A stretch of DNA of 51,330 bases from Pseudidiomarina mangrovi (GTDB lineage: Bacteria > Pseudomonadota > Gammaproteobacteria > Enterobacterales > Alteromonadaceae). The DNA is taken from contig NZ_RJLC01000001.1 in NCBI RefSeq assembly GCF_003999375.1, positions 1 through 51,330 on the forward strand, written 5' to 3'. A program made the position numbers and the translations under genes. Below, piece after piece: positions 1-8,412 of the stretch. Below the pieces are notes generated by a model, which worked only from the letters and a program-made list of their open reading frames with translations, made no database searches and was not told the DNA's origin. Numbering within the stretch: the first letter of the stretch is position 1; the number at the start of each line of letters is the position of its first letter.

Positions 1-18
1 GCACATCAGCACCCAATT

Positions 19-136
19 CGCCTGGCGACCATAGCAATGTGGAACCACCTGATCCCATTCCGAACTCAGACGTGAAACGCATTAGCGCCGATGGTAGTGT
101 GAGGTCTCCTCATGCGAGAGTAGGACATCGCCAGGC
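19..136 (+). rRNA. rrf: 5S ribosomal RNA
   Basis: The 5' arm CGCCTGGCGA pairs with the 3' arm ending in TCGCCAGGC, and the interior keeps the near-universal 5S segments CCGAACTCAGA and AGCGCCGATGGTAG. It is the last gene of an rRNA operon whose 16S and 23S genes lie upstream of the window; bases 1-18 are the end of the 23S-5S spacer. No tRNA follows it before the terminator. Ends are placed by stem pairing and could shift by one or two bases. Confidence 0.96.
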
Positions 137-150
137 ACCTATTCCGAACA

Positions 151-180
151 AGCCCCAGCCTAACCGCTGGGGCTTTTTCT
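151..180 (+). terminator. Rho-independent terminator of the rRNA operon
   Basis: A perfect 9-bp GC-rich stem (AGCCCCAGC paired with GCTGGGGCT) with a 6-nt loop is followed by a T-rich run. It lies 14 nt after the 5S gene and ends just before the minus-strand tamB stop codon. Read from the other strand it could also slow transcripts leaving tamB, but the T-tract on that side is weak. Confidence 0.9.
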
Positions 181-184
181 TTGG

Positions 185-3100
185 CTATTTTTCAATGGTA
201 TAGAGAATATCGCCACCCTGTGCTTCGGTGCTGGTAGTCGACTCGATGATGAGTTTATCGGTGAGTAGATAACGAATATAAAAGGTGTTGGTATTTTCAA
301 ATAGGCCAACACCATATTTCACGTACAGTTTTGGTGATAAGTATTTGCCGATATAAAACGACGTATCAAGTGGGTCAGCGGTCGAATCAATACCAAACTC
401 ATCGAGGCCAAAACTCTCTTGCAAGCGTTTACCGATCAGATCTGTACCTTGTGAACCCAACAGTAATAGTGCTTGTAGCTGCAAGTTATTGGAACCACCA
501 CCGCCAGGTGGCCGGCCTAACACTAAGTACGACAATATTTCAGCATCTTGCATGGTCGGTGACGAGAACAGTCTAAAGTCTGGCGCCAGTAGCGTTCCGC
601 CAACTTGCGCACCTACCGAGATTTGATCACTGCTTGCCGCTGTCATACTTGCTGCCGAGCGCACAACCCGCAGGTCGAGCCCCGGATTATCGATAGCGCC
701 ACCGTTGTATATCAATACCCCGCGCTGGATCTCCAACTCTTGGCCATAAATTTCATAACTACCTTTAGCGACTTGAATTGAGCCGGTTGCTCGAAGCGCA
801 CGGTTTGGCTCTTCTAATAAGCGGATACTGCCGCTTACATTCCCTTCAAAACCATAGGCATTGATGGCAACGTTGTCGGATAGAATCACTCGAATATTCG
901 CGTAAATCGGATACAACGAATCATCGTCCTCGCTAACCGGCTCGCCATTCACAAATAGCCGGACATCTTTCGATACCGTGGCAGTGCTGGTTAAATCAGG
1001 TTCATTGATCTGCGCGTAGGGCACCGTCACTGTACCGGTGATATCAATGCGCTGATTAGCGACTTTAATGTTGAGATCAGGGCTTACATCGACTTTCGCC
1101 ATAGCCAGTTCAACCGCGCGGAAGGTATCACCATCAATGTCGAGCGATAGCTCTCGTTTGGCCAAGTCGATGCTGCCGTCAAGACTAATCCACCCACCAC
1201 CAGAGCGGGCTTGCCCTTGTAGGCTCAGCAGGCCTGCCTGATCCAGTGTATCTTCGAGCGCCACGCGTACTTGGGTAAGTAGCAAACCACTTTGCGCAAA
1301 ACCGATTTCATCGGCAATCAGTTCGATGGCGCCACTAAAAGTTGGTTGTGCTAAGGAACCTGCAATACCAATATTGGCAATGGCACTGGCACCGACATAA
1401 CGTAAGTCAGGCAGTATCCATTGGAGTAAGGTTAAATCATTAATTGCTAAGTCAAGCGACCCGGCTAATTGCTGAGCGGATAGCACATCTGTTAAGGTCA
1501 TATCCCCCAGGATCTGCCCCATATCATCTTCGACAAAGGCTTGTACGGTGGCGGTTATTTGCTCAAGATTACCGTCCCAGCGCACCTCCCACTCGCGTAG
1601 CCGAGAGGTTAAATTGTCATCTAGCGAGGTAATCGCTGTATTGTCAGAGCGAAATACTCCAGACAGCGACTGTATACTGCCATCAGTGCGGGCAATTGTA
1701 ATATCAGCATTGGCATCAACATTGCCCCAAATACGCTCTGCTACGTCATTTTCTCGCAGTCTGTTGAGTAATCGTAGGGGTAATTGTTTGGCATCTAGGT
1801 TAACCACGAACGCTTGCGAAGTGAGTTCGGTATCTACACACACAGAGGCAGGATTACGGTCGCGTTGTTCATGAAGGCAAACGGCGGTACCGGCAATATT
1901 AAAGGTATCCAAAGACACTGCAAGTTGACTCGATTGTGCGGTCTGCCAAGTGCCAAACGGCTCGCTAACGAGCTTAAGCGCATCTATTGAAATCGCTAAT
2001 TGTTTTAGGTAATCACCAGTAATACCTGCAGTGACAGCGAGTTCCGCCTCGGCGTGCGGCGAGTCAACCCAATTATTCAGCTGTGGCACCGTCAAATTCA
2101 CCGCGAGCGTACTGTTTGGGCTCAAGGCACCATGGGCGGTCAGTTCAGTACCGTTAACAGTAGCAGCAACTTGGTTGGCACTAATGGCACCGTTAATGAA
2201 GCCAAACCCTCCCGACAGCATTAAGTCATAGCGTTGTTCAAATAACTCCAACTGACCATCAAATTCAGTGATATTGACAGCCGCCCATGGCGAGCCCAAC
2301 CAACCCAGCTGAGCTGTTAGTACCGCATCAAAGGTCGCATGAGCTAGCTCAATTTCAGATAACGCCAATGAATTCTGAGTACCGATGCCGGCCATGGAAA
2401 GGCTGACATCGTCATTGCTCATAAGGGTCCAATGACTTCCTAGGGCGACACTATAGAGATCGAGGCTACCGCTGATAGCTACATCAGCAGCATTGAGGGT
2501 ACCTAAGGATGATTGCTTATTCTGCTCAGGCAACGGCAGATCAGCTGCGGTAAGATTTAGCTTGAATTGCACCTGCTCTGGCTGATGCTGATAGCGCATA
2601 TAGTTAACGGCATGACCACCAAGTTGCAGCGAGCCCGCACCACTATCACCAAGTTCGCTGATATGGATATCTGACAGCATAATCTCATCAGCATTAGCAG
2701 TGATGCGAGCATTGACAGTACCCTTGGTGAGCATCATGGCTGGTGTATTAGCCAGCCACGGCTCCGCGATCGTCATGGGTAGATTGCTAACCGTGACCTC
2801 GGTCTGCCAGTTGCTCATGCTAGGGATATCGGTAAGCGTTGCCTTGACGGTGGTCGCCGCAGTTGCGTAGTCATCCAGCGATATAGCTGCCACTAGCTCG
2901 ATAGCGCTGCTTTCACCGCTGAGATTGTCGGCAAGAGTGCCGGAAATTTTGCCGGAGATAGTGCCGGAAATTGTGCCGCGTAATTGTCCTTGCGGAACGT
3001 GTGTCATGACGGTGCTCGCTGGTGTCAGCGTAAAATTAAGCTCAATCGGATAGCTTTGCTGCAGGTCTAGCTGCATCTCCACCGCAAGTTCAGCGTATTC

Positions 3101-3634
3101 ATGCCGCAACTGCACCTTGCTAAGCGCTAGACGCGAGCCCGTCAAAGAAGCGCCTAGTTGTGCCTGAGCAAGCGCGAAAACTTGCTCGGATGTATTGATT
3201 TGGCTATCGGTCGCGGTCAACGTGCCGATGGTAATTGGCCATGGCATAGTTATGTCTGGCAGTTGTAAGGGCGGAGTTGTAGTAACCCCGGTCTGCTCGT
3301 CGGTCACCTCGCTGATACTGACACGCAACCCGGTGACAGCAATGGTGTTGATGGTGATTCGCTGTTCAAACAGCTCAAGCGGTTGCCAGCTCAACGTCAC
3401 CTGGTCGATATCAAGCTCGGTATTGGCATGCTGAAGCTTCACCTGGTGCAGGCTGATATCACCGAGTAAATCACCAGATACTGTACCAACGGTAATCGCT
3501 TGGCCACTCCACTGCAGCGCTTGTTGAAGCACCCAAGCTGAGCCTGTGGTGGTGGCCAGTAACCCGTAAAGTAAGAGCGGTATTAACCCGCAGAGCATCA
3601 CAATAAACCATGATAAGCTTTTGATTATTTTCAT
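185..3634 (-). CDS. tamB: TamB, inner-membrane-anchored translocation and assembly protein
   Basis: TamB is a very long periplasm-spanning beta-rich protein that works with TamA in outer membrane protein assembly and, in recent models, in phospholipid transport to the outer membrane. The 1149-residue product has one N-terminal membrane anchor (about residues 8-30). A long repetitive beta region follows, and the C-terminal third is the DUF490/TamB domain, with the typical segments GVLIYNGGAIDNPGLDLRV and SYLVLGRPPGGG. Length is close to the family norm (E. coli about 1260). The ATG at 3634 overlaps the tamA stop by four bases (ATGA), so the two are translationally coupled. A small run of GTIS-type four-residue repeats lies near residues 220-235. 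Function is assigned from the family and from the tamA neighbour. Confidence 0.95.
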   Translation of the reverse strand: MKIIKSLSWFIVMLCGLIPLLLYGLLATTTGSAWVLQQALQWSGQAITVGTVSGDLLGDISLHQVKLQHANTELDIDQVTLSWQPLELFEQRITINTIAVTGLRVSISEVTDEQTGVTTTPPLQLPDITMPWPITIGTLTATDSQINTSEQVFALAQAQLGASLTGSRLALSKVQLRHEYAELAVEMQLDLQQSYPIELNFTLTPASTVMTHVPQGQLRGTISGTISGKISGTLADNLSGESSAIELVAAISLDDYATAATTVKATLTDIPSMSNWQTEVTVSNLPMTIAEPWLANTPAMMLTKGTVNARITANADEIMLSDIHISELGDSGAGSLQLGGHAVNYMRYQHQPEQVQFKLNLTAADLPLPEQNKQSSLGTLNAADVAISGSLDLYSVALGSHWTLMSNDDVSLSMAGIGTQNSLALSEIELAHATFDAVLTAQLGWLGSPWAAVNITEFDGQLELFEQRYDLMLSGGFGFINGAISANQVAATVNGTELTAHGALSPNSTLAVNLTVPQLNNWVDSPHAEAELAVTAGITGDYLKQLAISIDALKLVSEPFGTWQTAQSSQLAVSLDTFNIAGTAVCLHEQRDRNPASVCVDTELTSQAFVVNLDAKQLPLRLLNRLRENDVAERIWGNVDANADITIARTDGSIQSLSGVFRSDNTAITSLDDNLTSRLREWEVRWDGNLEQITATVQAFVEDDMGQILGDMTLTDVLSAQQLAGSLDLAINDLTLLQWILPDLRYVGASAIANIGIAGSLAQPTFSGAIELIADEIGFAQSGLLLTQVRVALEDTLDQAGLLSLQGQARSGGGWISLDGSIDLAKRELSLDIDGDTFRAVELAMAKVDVSPDLNIKVANQRIDITGTVTVPYAQINEPDLTSTATVSKDVRLFVNGEPVSEDDDSLYPIYANIRVILSDNVAINAYGFEGNVSGSIRLLEEPNRALRATGSIQVAKGSYEIYGQELEIQRGVLIYNGGAIDNPGLDLRVVRSAASMTAASSDQISVGAQVGGTLLAPDFRLFSSPTMQDAEILSYLVLGRPPGGGGSNNLQLQALLLLGSQGTDLIGKRLQESFGLDEFGIDSTADPLDTSFYIGKYLSPKLYVKYGVGLFENTNTFYIRYLLTDKLIIESTTSTEAQGGDILYTIEK
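2938..2980 (-). repeat. Short 12-nt tandem repeat inside tamB
   Basis: Three adjoining 12-nt units of the form CGGAAATTNTGC or CGGAGATAGTGC encode consecutive G-T/K-I-S residues in the TamB beta region. Being in frame, gain or loss of a unit would not interrupt the gene. It looks like a recent local duplication within a repeat-rich beta protein. Confidence 0.6.
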
Positions 3635-5418
3635 AAATCAGGGCCTATGGTTAAATGTAGACGCCATGGTTTGTCGGGCTCATCAAAGGCATTAGCAAGG
3701 TCAATACGTACCGGTCCAATAGGTGATAGCCAACGCACACCAAAACCAACTGTTTGTTTTACCGATACCGGCCATGTTTGCGCAGTATTTCCAAAGTCGC
3801 TGAATACTGCCAAGCGCCAGTTATCGCGCCACAAGTAATCAAATTCAACGCTACCGGTGGTCATATATTGGCCACCAATCACAACACCCTCGGTATTGGT
3901 ATTGCCGAGTTGCTGATAGCCATAGCCACGCACGCTATGGTCGCCACCGGCAAAAAATCGCAGTGAAGGAGACAGTTTGTCGAAATCATCTACGGTCATA
4001 CCGCCAACCTCACCGCGCAACAGCACCCGCCATTGTTGATTTAACTGATGCACCCATTTAGCGTTGATACGTGCTGAAACGAATGAGGTCTCGGCATAAA
4101 TACTGTCAGATGCACCTTGAAGGTGAATGCTGACGCGATATCCGTCATCAATTAGGTTACGATTTTGCTGCGCTGATTGGCTCTCAATAAAACTGAACTC
4201 AGCCGATGGCACCAGAAAGTTCGAGCTTTGTGTCGGCTCATCGCCGAAGGAGAAGTCTTCACGTTGCCAGCCCAGTTGCCAGCTGCGCTGCCATTTGTCG
4301 TAGTGGCGAATATCCCGTGCGGTAATACGATAGAGCGTGGTGTTTTGTTGATTGAAATTACGCTCGTTGACCTCGGCCGTGAAGCTGTAGAGGTCCTTAG
4401 CCGGATTGCTGCCGGGTACGTTGTAACTGACCAAGCCCGTATTTTGTAATTGTGATAAACGCAGCAAACTTTTCAGTTGGTGCCCTTGGCCATTTAACCA
4501 ACGTCGGTCAAAACCCAGTGTTGCGCGCGCACCGGTATCGGTACCAAAACCTAACCCGACTTGGTAGCGGTCACGCTTGTTCGGTGTTAGTGACACATCA
4601 ACTGGTACTTGTTGTGTAACCGGGTCGAGATCCTGCCAGCGCGGCGCAATTTCGATCGAGCTGAAGTAATCACTGCCTGCCAGCGCCACCTGTAAATCAA
4701 GCAGCTGGCGAGTATTAAAAAAATCATTTTCGGCAAATGCTGGAAACCGCTGTAACAAGCTTTCATCGAGTTCAGTGCAACAAAATGCCAGGTTGCCAAA
4801 GCGGTACCGAGTACCCGCTTGAAAATGCAAGATCACCTGCGCGGTTAAATCGCTTAGCTCGATATTTACTCGTTGTTGGGTAAATTGTGCATCATGATAA
4901 CCGCGTTCTGCAGCCAGACTACGGAGTTGCGATTTCAGCCCTTCATAATCGCTATGACTAAATACCGCACCTTCACGAAGCGGCTGTTGGGCAAGTAATT
5001 CAGCAAATGCTTGATCGTCTGTGGCATCGCCGAGCATTTGGATATCGAGCTGACCAATACGCACCTGCTCGCCGATATCGACATCATAGTGAACGCGCCA
5101 GGTATCGCCATCGAGCTCCATTGAGCTCACAATAGTCGGGCGATAGTAACCAAAGGGAGCCAGCGCTTCACTGATCTGCTGTTCACCGCGATTGAGCAGA
5201 AAACGCAGGCGGAAGGGTGCCGGCGCCAATTCGCCATCAAGCTCGTAAATGCGTAAGTAGCTACGAATTGTGCTGGCCAGTTCGTCATTGACACCACTGA
5301 CACTGACCGCGACTCGTGTTTGTTCGGTAGTCGGTGAGCGGGCAGGGTCCTGCGCGGCCGCTGGTAAGGCAGTCAGGCAGATCCAAATGATTAGTGCGCA
5401 TGACAAGAATTTAAACAT
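3631..5418 (-). CDS. tamA: TamA, Omp85-family outer membrane assembly protein
   Basis: TamA is the outer membrane partner of TamB. The 595-residue product starts with a signal peptide ending near AAAQD. About 240 residues compatible with three POTRA domains follow, then a C-terminal Omp85 barrel. The lid-lock/L6-type motif is visible as GGDHSVRGYGYQQLG, and the barrel ends in a last strand close to the C terminus. Length matches E. coli TamA (577). It is first in the tamA-tamB operon, and an extended -10 hexamer lies about 30 nt upstream of its ATG. The alternative, another Omp85 member such as BamA, is unlikely because of the length and the tamB coupling. Confidence 0.95.
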   Translation of the reverse strand: MFKFLSCALIIWICLTALPAAAQDPARSPTTEQTRVAVSVSGVNDELASTIRSYLRIYELDGELAPAPFRLRFLLNRGEQQISEALAPFGYYRPTIVSSMELDGDTWRVHYDVDIGEQVRIGQLDIQMLGDATDDQAFAELLAQQPLREGAVFSHSDYEGLKSQLRSLAAERGYHDAQFTQQRVNIELSDLTAQVILHFQAGTRYRFGNLAFCCTELDESLLQRFPAFAENDFFNTRQLLDLQVALAGSDYFSSIEIAPRWQDLDPVTQQVPVDVSLTPNKRDRYQVGLGFGTDTGARATLGFDRRWLNGQGHQLKSLLRLSQLQNTGLVSYNVPGSNPAKDLYSFTAEVNERNFNQQNTTLYRITARDIRHYDKWQRSWQLGWQREDFSFGDEPTQSSNFLVPSAEFSFIESQSAQQNRNLIDDGYRVSIHLQGASDSIYAETSFVSARINAKWVHQLNQQWRVLLRGEVGGMTVDDFDKLSPSLRFFAGGDHSVRGYGYQQLGNTNTEGVVIGGQYMTTGSVEFDYLWRDNWRLAVFSDFGNTAQTWPVSVKQTVGFGVRWLSPIGPVRIDLANAFDEPDKPWRLHLTIGPDL

Positions 5419-5448
5419 GAAACTCTTAATTTATTCAGCATGACCCTG

Positions 5449-5457
5449 AGTATATCA
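5449..5457 (-). promoter_or_regulatory. Candidate extended -10 promoter element for tamAB
   Basis: On the minus strand the sequence reads TGATATACT, an extended -10 (TGn plus TATACT), with no convincing -35. It lies 31 nt upstream of the tamA start codon. The rest of the 140-bp space to tRNA-Trp holds the divergent tRNA promoter and no gene. Confidence 0.45.
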
Positions 5458-5518
5458 CCGCCATTCTCAATGGTTCGGACAAAAAATCTGCAACTGATTC
5501 GATTATCAGCAAAAATAC

Positions 5519-5546
5519 TTGCTAGTCAGACATCGCACAGTATAAT
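5519..5546 (+). promoter_or_regulatory. Sigma70 promoter of tRNA-Trp
   Basis: TTGCTA (5519-5524) and a perfect TATAAT (5541-5546) are separated by 16 nt. The TATAAT ends 14 nt before the mature tRNA 5' end, so the leader would be very short. Transcripts may continue into holD-rimI because no terminator follows the tRNA. Confidence 0.75.
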
Positions 5547-5560
5547 TCGGACTCTGCTGC

Positions 5561-5637
5561 AGGGGCGTAGTTCCAATTGGTAGAACAGCGGTCTCCAAAA
5601 CCGATGGTTGGGGGTTCGAATCCCTCCGCCCCTGCCA
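5561..5637 (+). tRNA. tRNA-Trp (anticodon CCA)
   Basis: The acceptor strand AGGGGCG pairs with CGCCCCT and the CCA end is encoded (5635-5637). The anticodon loop CTCCAAA carries CCA at 5595-5597, and the T-loop GGTTCGAATCC is present. The sequence is close to E. coli tRNA-Trp, with one extra base in the D-loop. It is a single isolated tRNA gene with its own promoter. Confidence 0.97.
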
Positions 5638-5678
5638 CTTCTATTTTCATTGGCGCCGGTATCGGCTAAGCTAGTGAT

Positions 5679-6056
5679 ATGACAACGCAAAAATCACCAC
5701 TATTCAATGATTATCAGCAGCAGGCACTGACCATGTTGGGTTTGCGCGTGTGGCAAACGGCCCAGCGTAGCGATGGCACGGTTCATAACTTTTATTATCG
5801 TCTCGGCAGCTGGGTGTTGATAACGGCTAGTCGCTTTGATCAGAAGCAACCAAGTTGGCATGCTGATGTGCTCGCGGCACTTGCAGATCTCAGTGAGCAC
5901 GGCAAAGAAACCCTCGCTGAAGTATCAGCTTCGACGGTTTCAAGTTGGCCCGCTGCGCACGTTTTAGATCTTCGTGCTCATGCCACGGAAAAACATCAGC
6001 TCGCTCATCTGAAACAATCCTTATGGCAGCAAGTCAGCCAATCATTAGCAATCTAG
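5679..6056 (+). CDS. holD: Probable DNA polymerase III psi subunit (HolD)
   Basis: Psi (HolD) links the clamp loader to chi and SSB. The 125-residue product is weakly conserved, as psi proteins are. Near the N terminus it has an LGLRVWQ segment like the LGITQW of E. coli HolD, and near the C terminus a LWQQVSQ segment like LWQQI. The strongest argument is context: it directly precedes and overlaps rimI, the holD-rimI arrangement of E. coli, and its length fits (E. coli 137). There is no obvious ribosome binding site, and it may be read through from tRNA-Trp. If not HolD it would be a hypothetical protein; a structure or profile search would settle it. Confidence 0.62.
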   Translation: MTTQKSPLFNDYQQQALTMLGLRVWQTAQRSDGTVHNFYYRLGSWVLITASRFDQKQPSWHADVLAALADLSEHGKETLAEVSASTVSSWPAAHVLDLRAHATEKHQLAHLKQSLWQQVSQSLAI

Positions 6057-6472
6057 CTTGGCACCCTGAGGTGGCCGTGCTTGAGCAAGCGGCTCATCAC
6101 CTGCCCTGGACAGAAGCGATTTTGCAATCATGCTTTACCGAAGGCTATCGCAACTTTGGGTATTGGTCTGCTGCCGATGAGCTATTAGGGTTTGCTCTGG
6201 TGCAGACGGTGCCAGGTAGCTGGACCATCATGAATATTGTCACCAAACCAAGTGCCCAGCGCCAAGGCATAGGTCAGCAGTTAGTCGCTCACATTCAACA
6301 GTGTGCGCGGCACCATCAGGCCGAAATCATCTTGGAAGTGAGAGTGTCGAACCTTGCTGCGCAACGGCTTTATCAACGCAGTGGCTTTGTTGTTGTGGGG
6401 CGTCGCAAAGACTATTACGCGCTACCCGAGCATGGCCGTGAAGATGCTTTAGTAATGCAGTGGTCGGCTTAA
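6023..6472 (+). CDS. rimI: RimI, ribosomal protein S18 N-terminal alanine acetyltransferase
   Basis: RimI is a GNAT acetyltransferase that acetylates the N-terminal alanine of ribosomal protein S18. The start chosen is the ATG at 6023, giving 149 residues like E. coli RimI (148); a longer reading frame from 5945 would only add holD-overlapping sequence. The acetyl-CoA loop appears as QRQGIGQQLVAH, followed by the family segments LEVRVSN.AAQRLYQ.SGF and a DYY motif. It overlaps the end of holD by 34 nt, and its TAA shares the palindrome TTAA with the stop of the convergent arsR-type gene. Confidence 0.93.
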   Translation: MAASQPIISNLAWHPEVAVLEQAAHHLPWTEAILQSCFTEGYRNFGYWSAADELLGFALVQTVPGSWTIMNIVTKPSAQRQGIGQQLVAHIQQCARHHQAEIILEVRVSNLAAQRLYQRSGFVVVGRRKDYYALPEHGREDALVMQWSA

Positions 6473-6780
6473 TCGGGGCAAAACTTGTCTTTAAGTAAAC
6501 GCACGAAACTCAAGGTGTCGGGATCAGCAATAGAGTAGAAGATAGTTTGTGCTTCTTTGCGAAACTTAACCAAGCCTTGTTCACGCAACACCGCGAGATG
6601 TTGTGAAAAGGCCGACGCACTCAACGGAAAATACTGGTTGAGTTCGCCGACACTTTTTTCGCCAGCAGTCAGATGACAAAGAATCTGTAAGCGATGCTCA
6701 TTGGCCAATGAGCGCAGAAATGTTGCCGCGCGAGCGGCGTCAGCTGGTGGCATTTCGGCAATGGCTAGAGCATTATACAT
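6469..6780 (-). CDS. ArsR-family repressor, BigR/YgaV-like (persulfide sensor type)
   Basis: This is a winged-helix ArsR/SmtB protein of 103 residues if started at the ATG at 6780; a TTG four codons upstream is possible. The recognition helix region reads ASAFSQHLAVLREQGLV. Two cysteines sit where BigR, YgaV and SqrR place their redox pair: one in the ILCHL segment (about residue 35) and one close to the C terminus (KFCPD, about residue 101). That pair, rather than metal ligands, points to sensing of sulfide or persulfide; this is inferred from the family. It follows a DUF2892 membrane protein by 17 nt and is probably cotranscribed and autoregulated. Its stop overlaps the rimI stop by four bases. 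Confidence 0.85.
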   Translation of the reverse strand: MYNALAIAEMPPADAARAATFLRSLANEHRLQILCHLTAGEKSVGELNQYFPLSASAFSQHLAVLREQGLVKFRKEAQTIFYSIADPDTLSFVRLLKDKFCPD

Positions 6781-6797
6781 AGGTCGTCTCAATCGAT

Positions 6798-7010
6798 TTA
6801 TTGGGCCGCGAGCTCACGTTCAGTTTTGAGCTTAAATAGGTGCTTTAGGATCATGCTGGCAGGACAGAAGCCAGTGAATGATTGCTGAAACAGATTAGCA
6901 CCGATAAAGGCTGTGAACCATATAAAATTAGGGTGAACCCACTGTGTTAAAGCTAGTGAGAGCAAAATCATGAAGCCAGCAAAGGCAGTTAAAGCGCGTT
7001 CAACACTCAT
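6798..7010 (-). CDS. DUF2892 (YgaP-like) small inner membrane protein
   Basis: The 70-residue protein has two predicted membrane helices (about residues 8-22 and 27-43). A G-F-C-P motif (cysteine 49) typical of the DUF2892/YgaP transmembrane domain follows. In E. coli YgaP this domain is fused to a rhodanese and regulated by YgaV; here it stands alone beside a YgaV/BigR-like repressor. The exact role is unknown; association with sulfur or persulfide handling is inferred from such pairings. It is first in the minus-strand unit, with its start at 7010 preceded by a GGAG-type ribosome binding site. Confidence 0.85.
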   Translation of the reverse strand: MSVERALTAFAGFMILLSLALTQWVHPNFIWFTAFIGANLFQQSFTGFCPASMILKHLFKLKTERELAAQ

Positions 7011-7022
7011 AATGGTCTCCTC

Positions 7023-7117
7023 GACAGTTATTGATATGTAATTTAGAACAATACGAAATATAAGTCATCATGTGAGCGCGGTAAAGTAGTGTTTCGTATT
7101 TTGCTAAAATAACTGTC
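7023..7117. promoter_or_regulatory. Nested inverted repeats in the DUF2892-arsR/cdd divergent intergenic region
   Basis: Two perfect dyads are nested: an outer pair GACAGTTATT (7023-7032) with AATAACTGTC (7108-7117), and an inner pair AATACGAAA (7050-7058) with TTTCGTATT (7092-7100). The region is AT-rich and lies between two divergent transcription units, so these arms are candidate operator half-sites for the ArsR-type repressor. The long spacing argues for two separate binding positions or a loop rather than one classic ArsR palindrome. Confidence 0.4.
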
Positions 7118-7200
7118 AATAATTCTGAACATCCCTGATTAGTTGGCTTGCGCGACACAAAAGAGTAAGCTAAACGACCATACACAACGTATCGAAAGCT

Positions 7201-7644
7201 ATGAACAACGAACAACTCACTGAGCGCTTGGCGCAACTCAAATCCACCGCACAAGCGGTGAGTCAACACGCTTACGCCCCCTATAGTCAATTTCCAGTTG
7301 GCGCTGTGGTGTTATTAAAAGATGGTCGCCAGTTTAGCGGCTGTAATGTTGAAAACGCCTCCTATGGTTTGACCAATTGTGCTGAGCGTACCGCTATATT
7401 TGCTGCTATAGCCGCTGGCGTCAGTGCCGATCAGTTTGCTGGTGTGGTGATTTACACTCCCAGTCAACCAGCCTATGCGCCGTGCGGCGCCTGTCGGCAA
7501 GTTATCGCTGAATTTTTTGCTGCGGATGCCCCGGTGTTATCGTTCAGTGATGCTGATCAACGGCATTGGCAAGTGCAAGATTTACTCCCAGATGCCTTTA
7601 GTTTTCAACCTGGTGGTTCGCTCCGCGCCAAGCTAGAAGGGTAA
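7201..7644 (+). CDS. cdd: Cytidine deaminase (short, tetrameric type)
   Basis: Cdd deaminates cytidine and deoxycytidine to uridine and deoxyuridine. The zinc site is clear: TNCAERTA (Cys60 and catalytic Glu62) and PCGACRQV (Cys95, Cys98), the Cys-Cys-Cys pattern of the short homotetrameric enzymes. At 147 residues it resembles the Bacillus-type enzyme rather than the roughly 294-residue dimeric E. coli enzyme with Cys-Cys-His ligands. It is the first gene of the cdd-deoCABD salvage operon, with deoC starting 3 nt after its stop. The ribosome binding site is weak. Confidence 0.95.
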   Translation: MNNEQLTERLAQLKSTAQAVSQHAYAPYSQFPVGAVVLLKDGRQFSGCNVENASYGLTNCAERTAIFAAIAAGVSADQFAGVVIYTPSQPAYAPCGACRQVIAEFFAADAPVLSFSDADQRHWQVQDLLPDAFSFQPGGSLRAKLEG

Positions 7645-7647
7645 ACA

Positions 7648-8412
7648 ATGGTAACGAATGCAGCATTGTTAGCGCTGACCTGCATGGATCTTACGTCGCT
7701 CAACAACAGCGATGATCGGCAAACTATCAGTCAACTGTGTCAGCAGGCACTGACGCCGTTCGGCGCTCCTGCAGCGCTCTGTGTCTATCCCGAGTGGATC
7801 ACGTGGGCACGCTTAGAACTTGATCGGCTGGGGCTCAACAGGGTCAAAATTGCTACCGTGACAAATTTTCCGAGCGGTAGCACCGATATCGACCGTGCTG
7901 TTGCGGAAACCACCCGAGCAGTGGCTGCGGGAGCCGATGAAGTCGATGTAGTGTTCCCGTATCAGGCCTTACAGCGCGGCGATGAACATTGTGGGGCGAT
8001 GTTGGTGCAACACTGTAAACAAGCCTGTGGGCCAGACATTAAGCTCAAAGTGATTATTGAATCAGGGGTACTACAAAGCACTGATTTGATTGCCAAAGCT
8101 AGTATCATTGCTATCGAACATGGGGCTGACTTCATCAAAACATCCACCGGTAAAGTGGCAGTCAACGCCACCCTAGAAGCCGCCGAAGTGATGTTGAAGG
8201 TTATTCGTGATAGCGGTGCTGCAGTTGGATTTAAAGCTGCTGGCGGAGTGCGTACAGTGGCCGATGCCAGTCGTTATCTTCAGCTCGCAGAACAGATCAT
8301 GGGGCCGTCGTGGGTAACCGCCGCGCATTTTCGTTTTGGTGCTAGCGGCTTATTACAGCAAGTGATCGCTGAACTCAGTGGGCAGCAGCAAGCCCCGCTA
8401 CAAGGATATTAA
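7648..8412 (+). CDS. deoC: Deoxyribose-phosphate aldolase
   Basis: DeoC cleaves 2-deoxyribose-5-phosphate to glyceraldehyde-3-phosphate and acetaldehyde. The Schiff-base lysine lies in FIKTSTGK (Lys164), with the partner lysine in GFKAAGG (Lys196) and the catalytic aspartate in DEVDVVFP (about residue 100), all in the class I aldolase order. Its 254 residues match the family. It is tightly packed: the cdd stop is 3 nt upstream, and deoA starts immediately after the deoC stop. An AGAAGGG ribosome binding site precedes the ATG. Confidence 0.97.
   Translation: MVTNAALLALTCMDLTSLNNSDDRQTISQLCQQALTPFGAPAALCVYPEWITWARLELDRLGLNRVKIATVTNFPSGSTDIDRAVAETTRAVAAGADEVDVVFPYQALQRGDEHCGAMLVQHCKQACGPDIKLKVIIESGVLQSTDLIAKASIIAIEHGADFIKTSTGKVAVNATLEAAEVMLKVIRDSGAAVGFKAAGGVRTVADASRYLQLAEQIMGPSWVTAAHFRFGASGLLQQVIAELSGQQQAPLQGY

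Noticed and set aside
151-187. rRNA terminator as an efficient tamB terminator on the minus strand
   Set aside because: The stem is present, but the minus-strand side is followed by a poor T-tract (TTGTTCGG), so function there is doubtful.
3195-3434. Plus-strand open frames inside tamB and tamA
   Set aside because: They are shadows of the minus-strand genes, with no ribosome binding sites or recognisable protein features.
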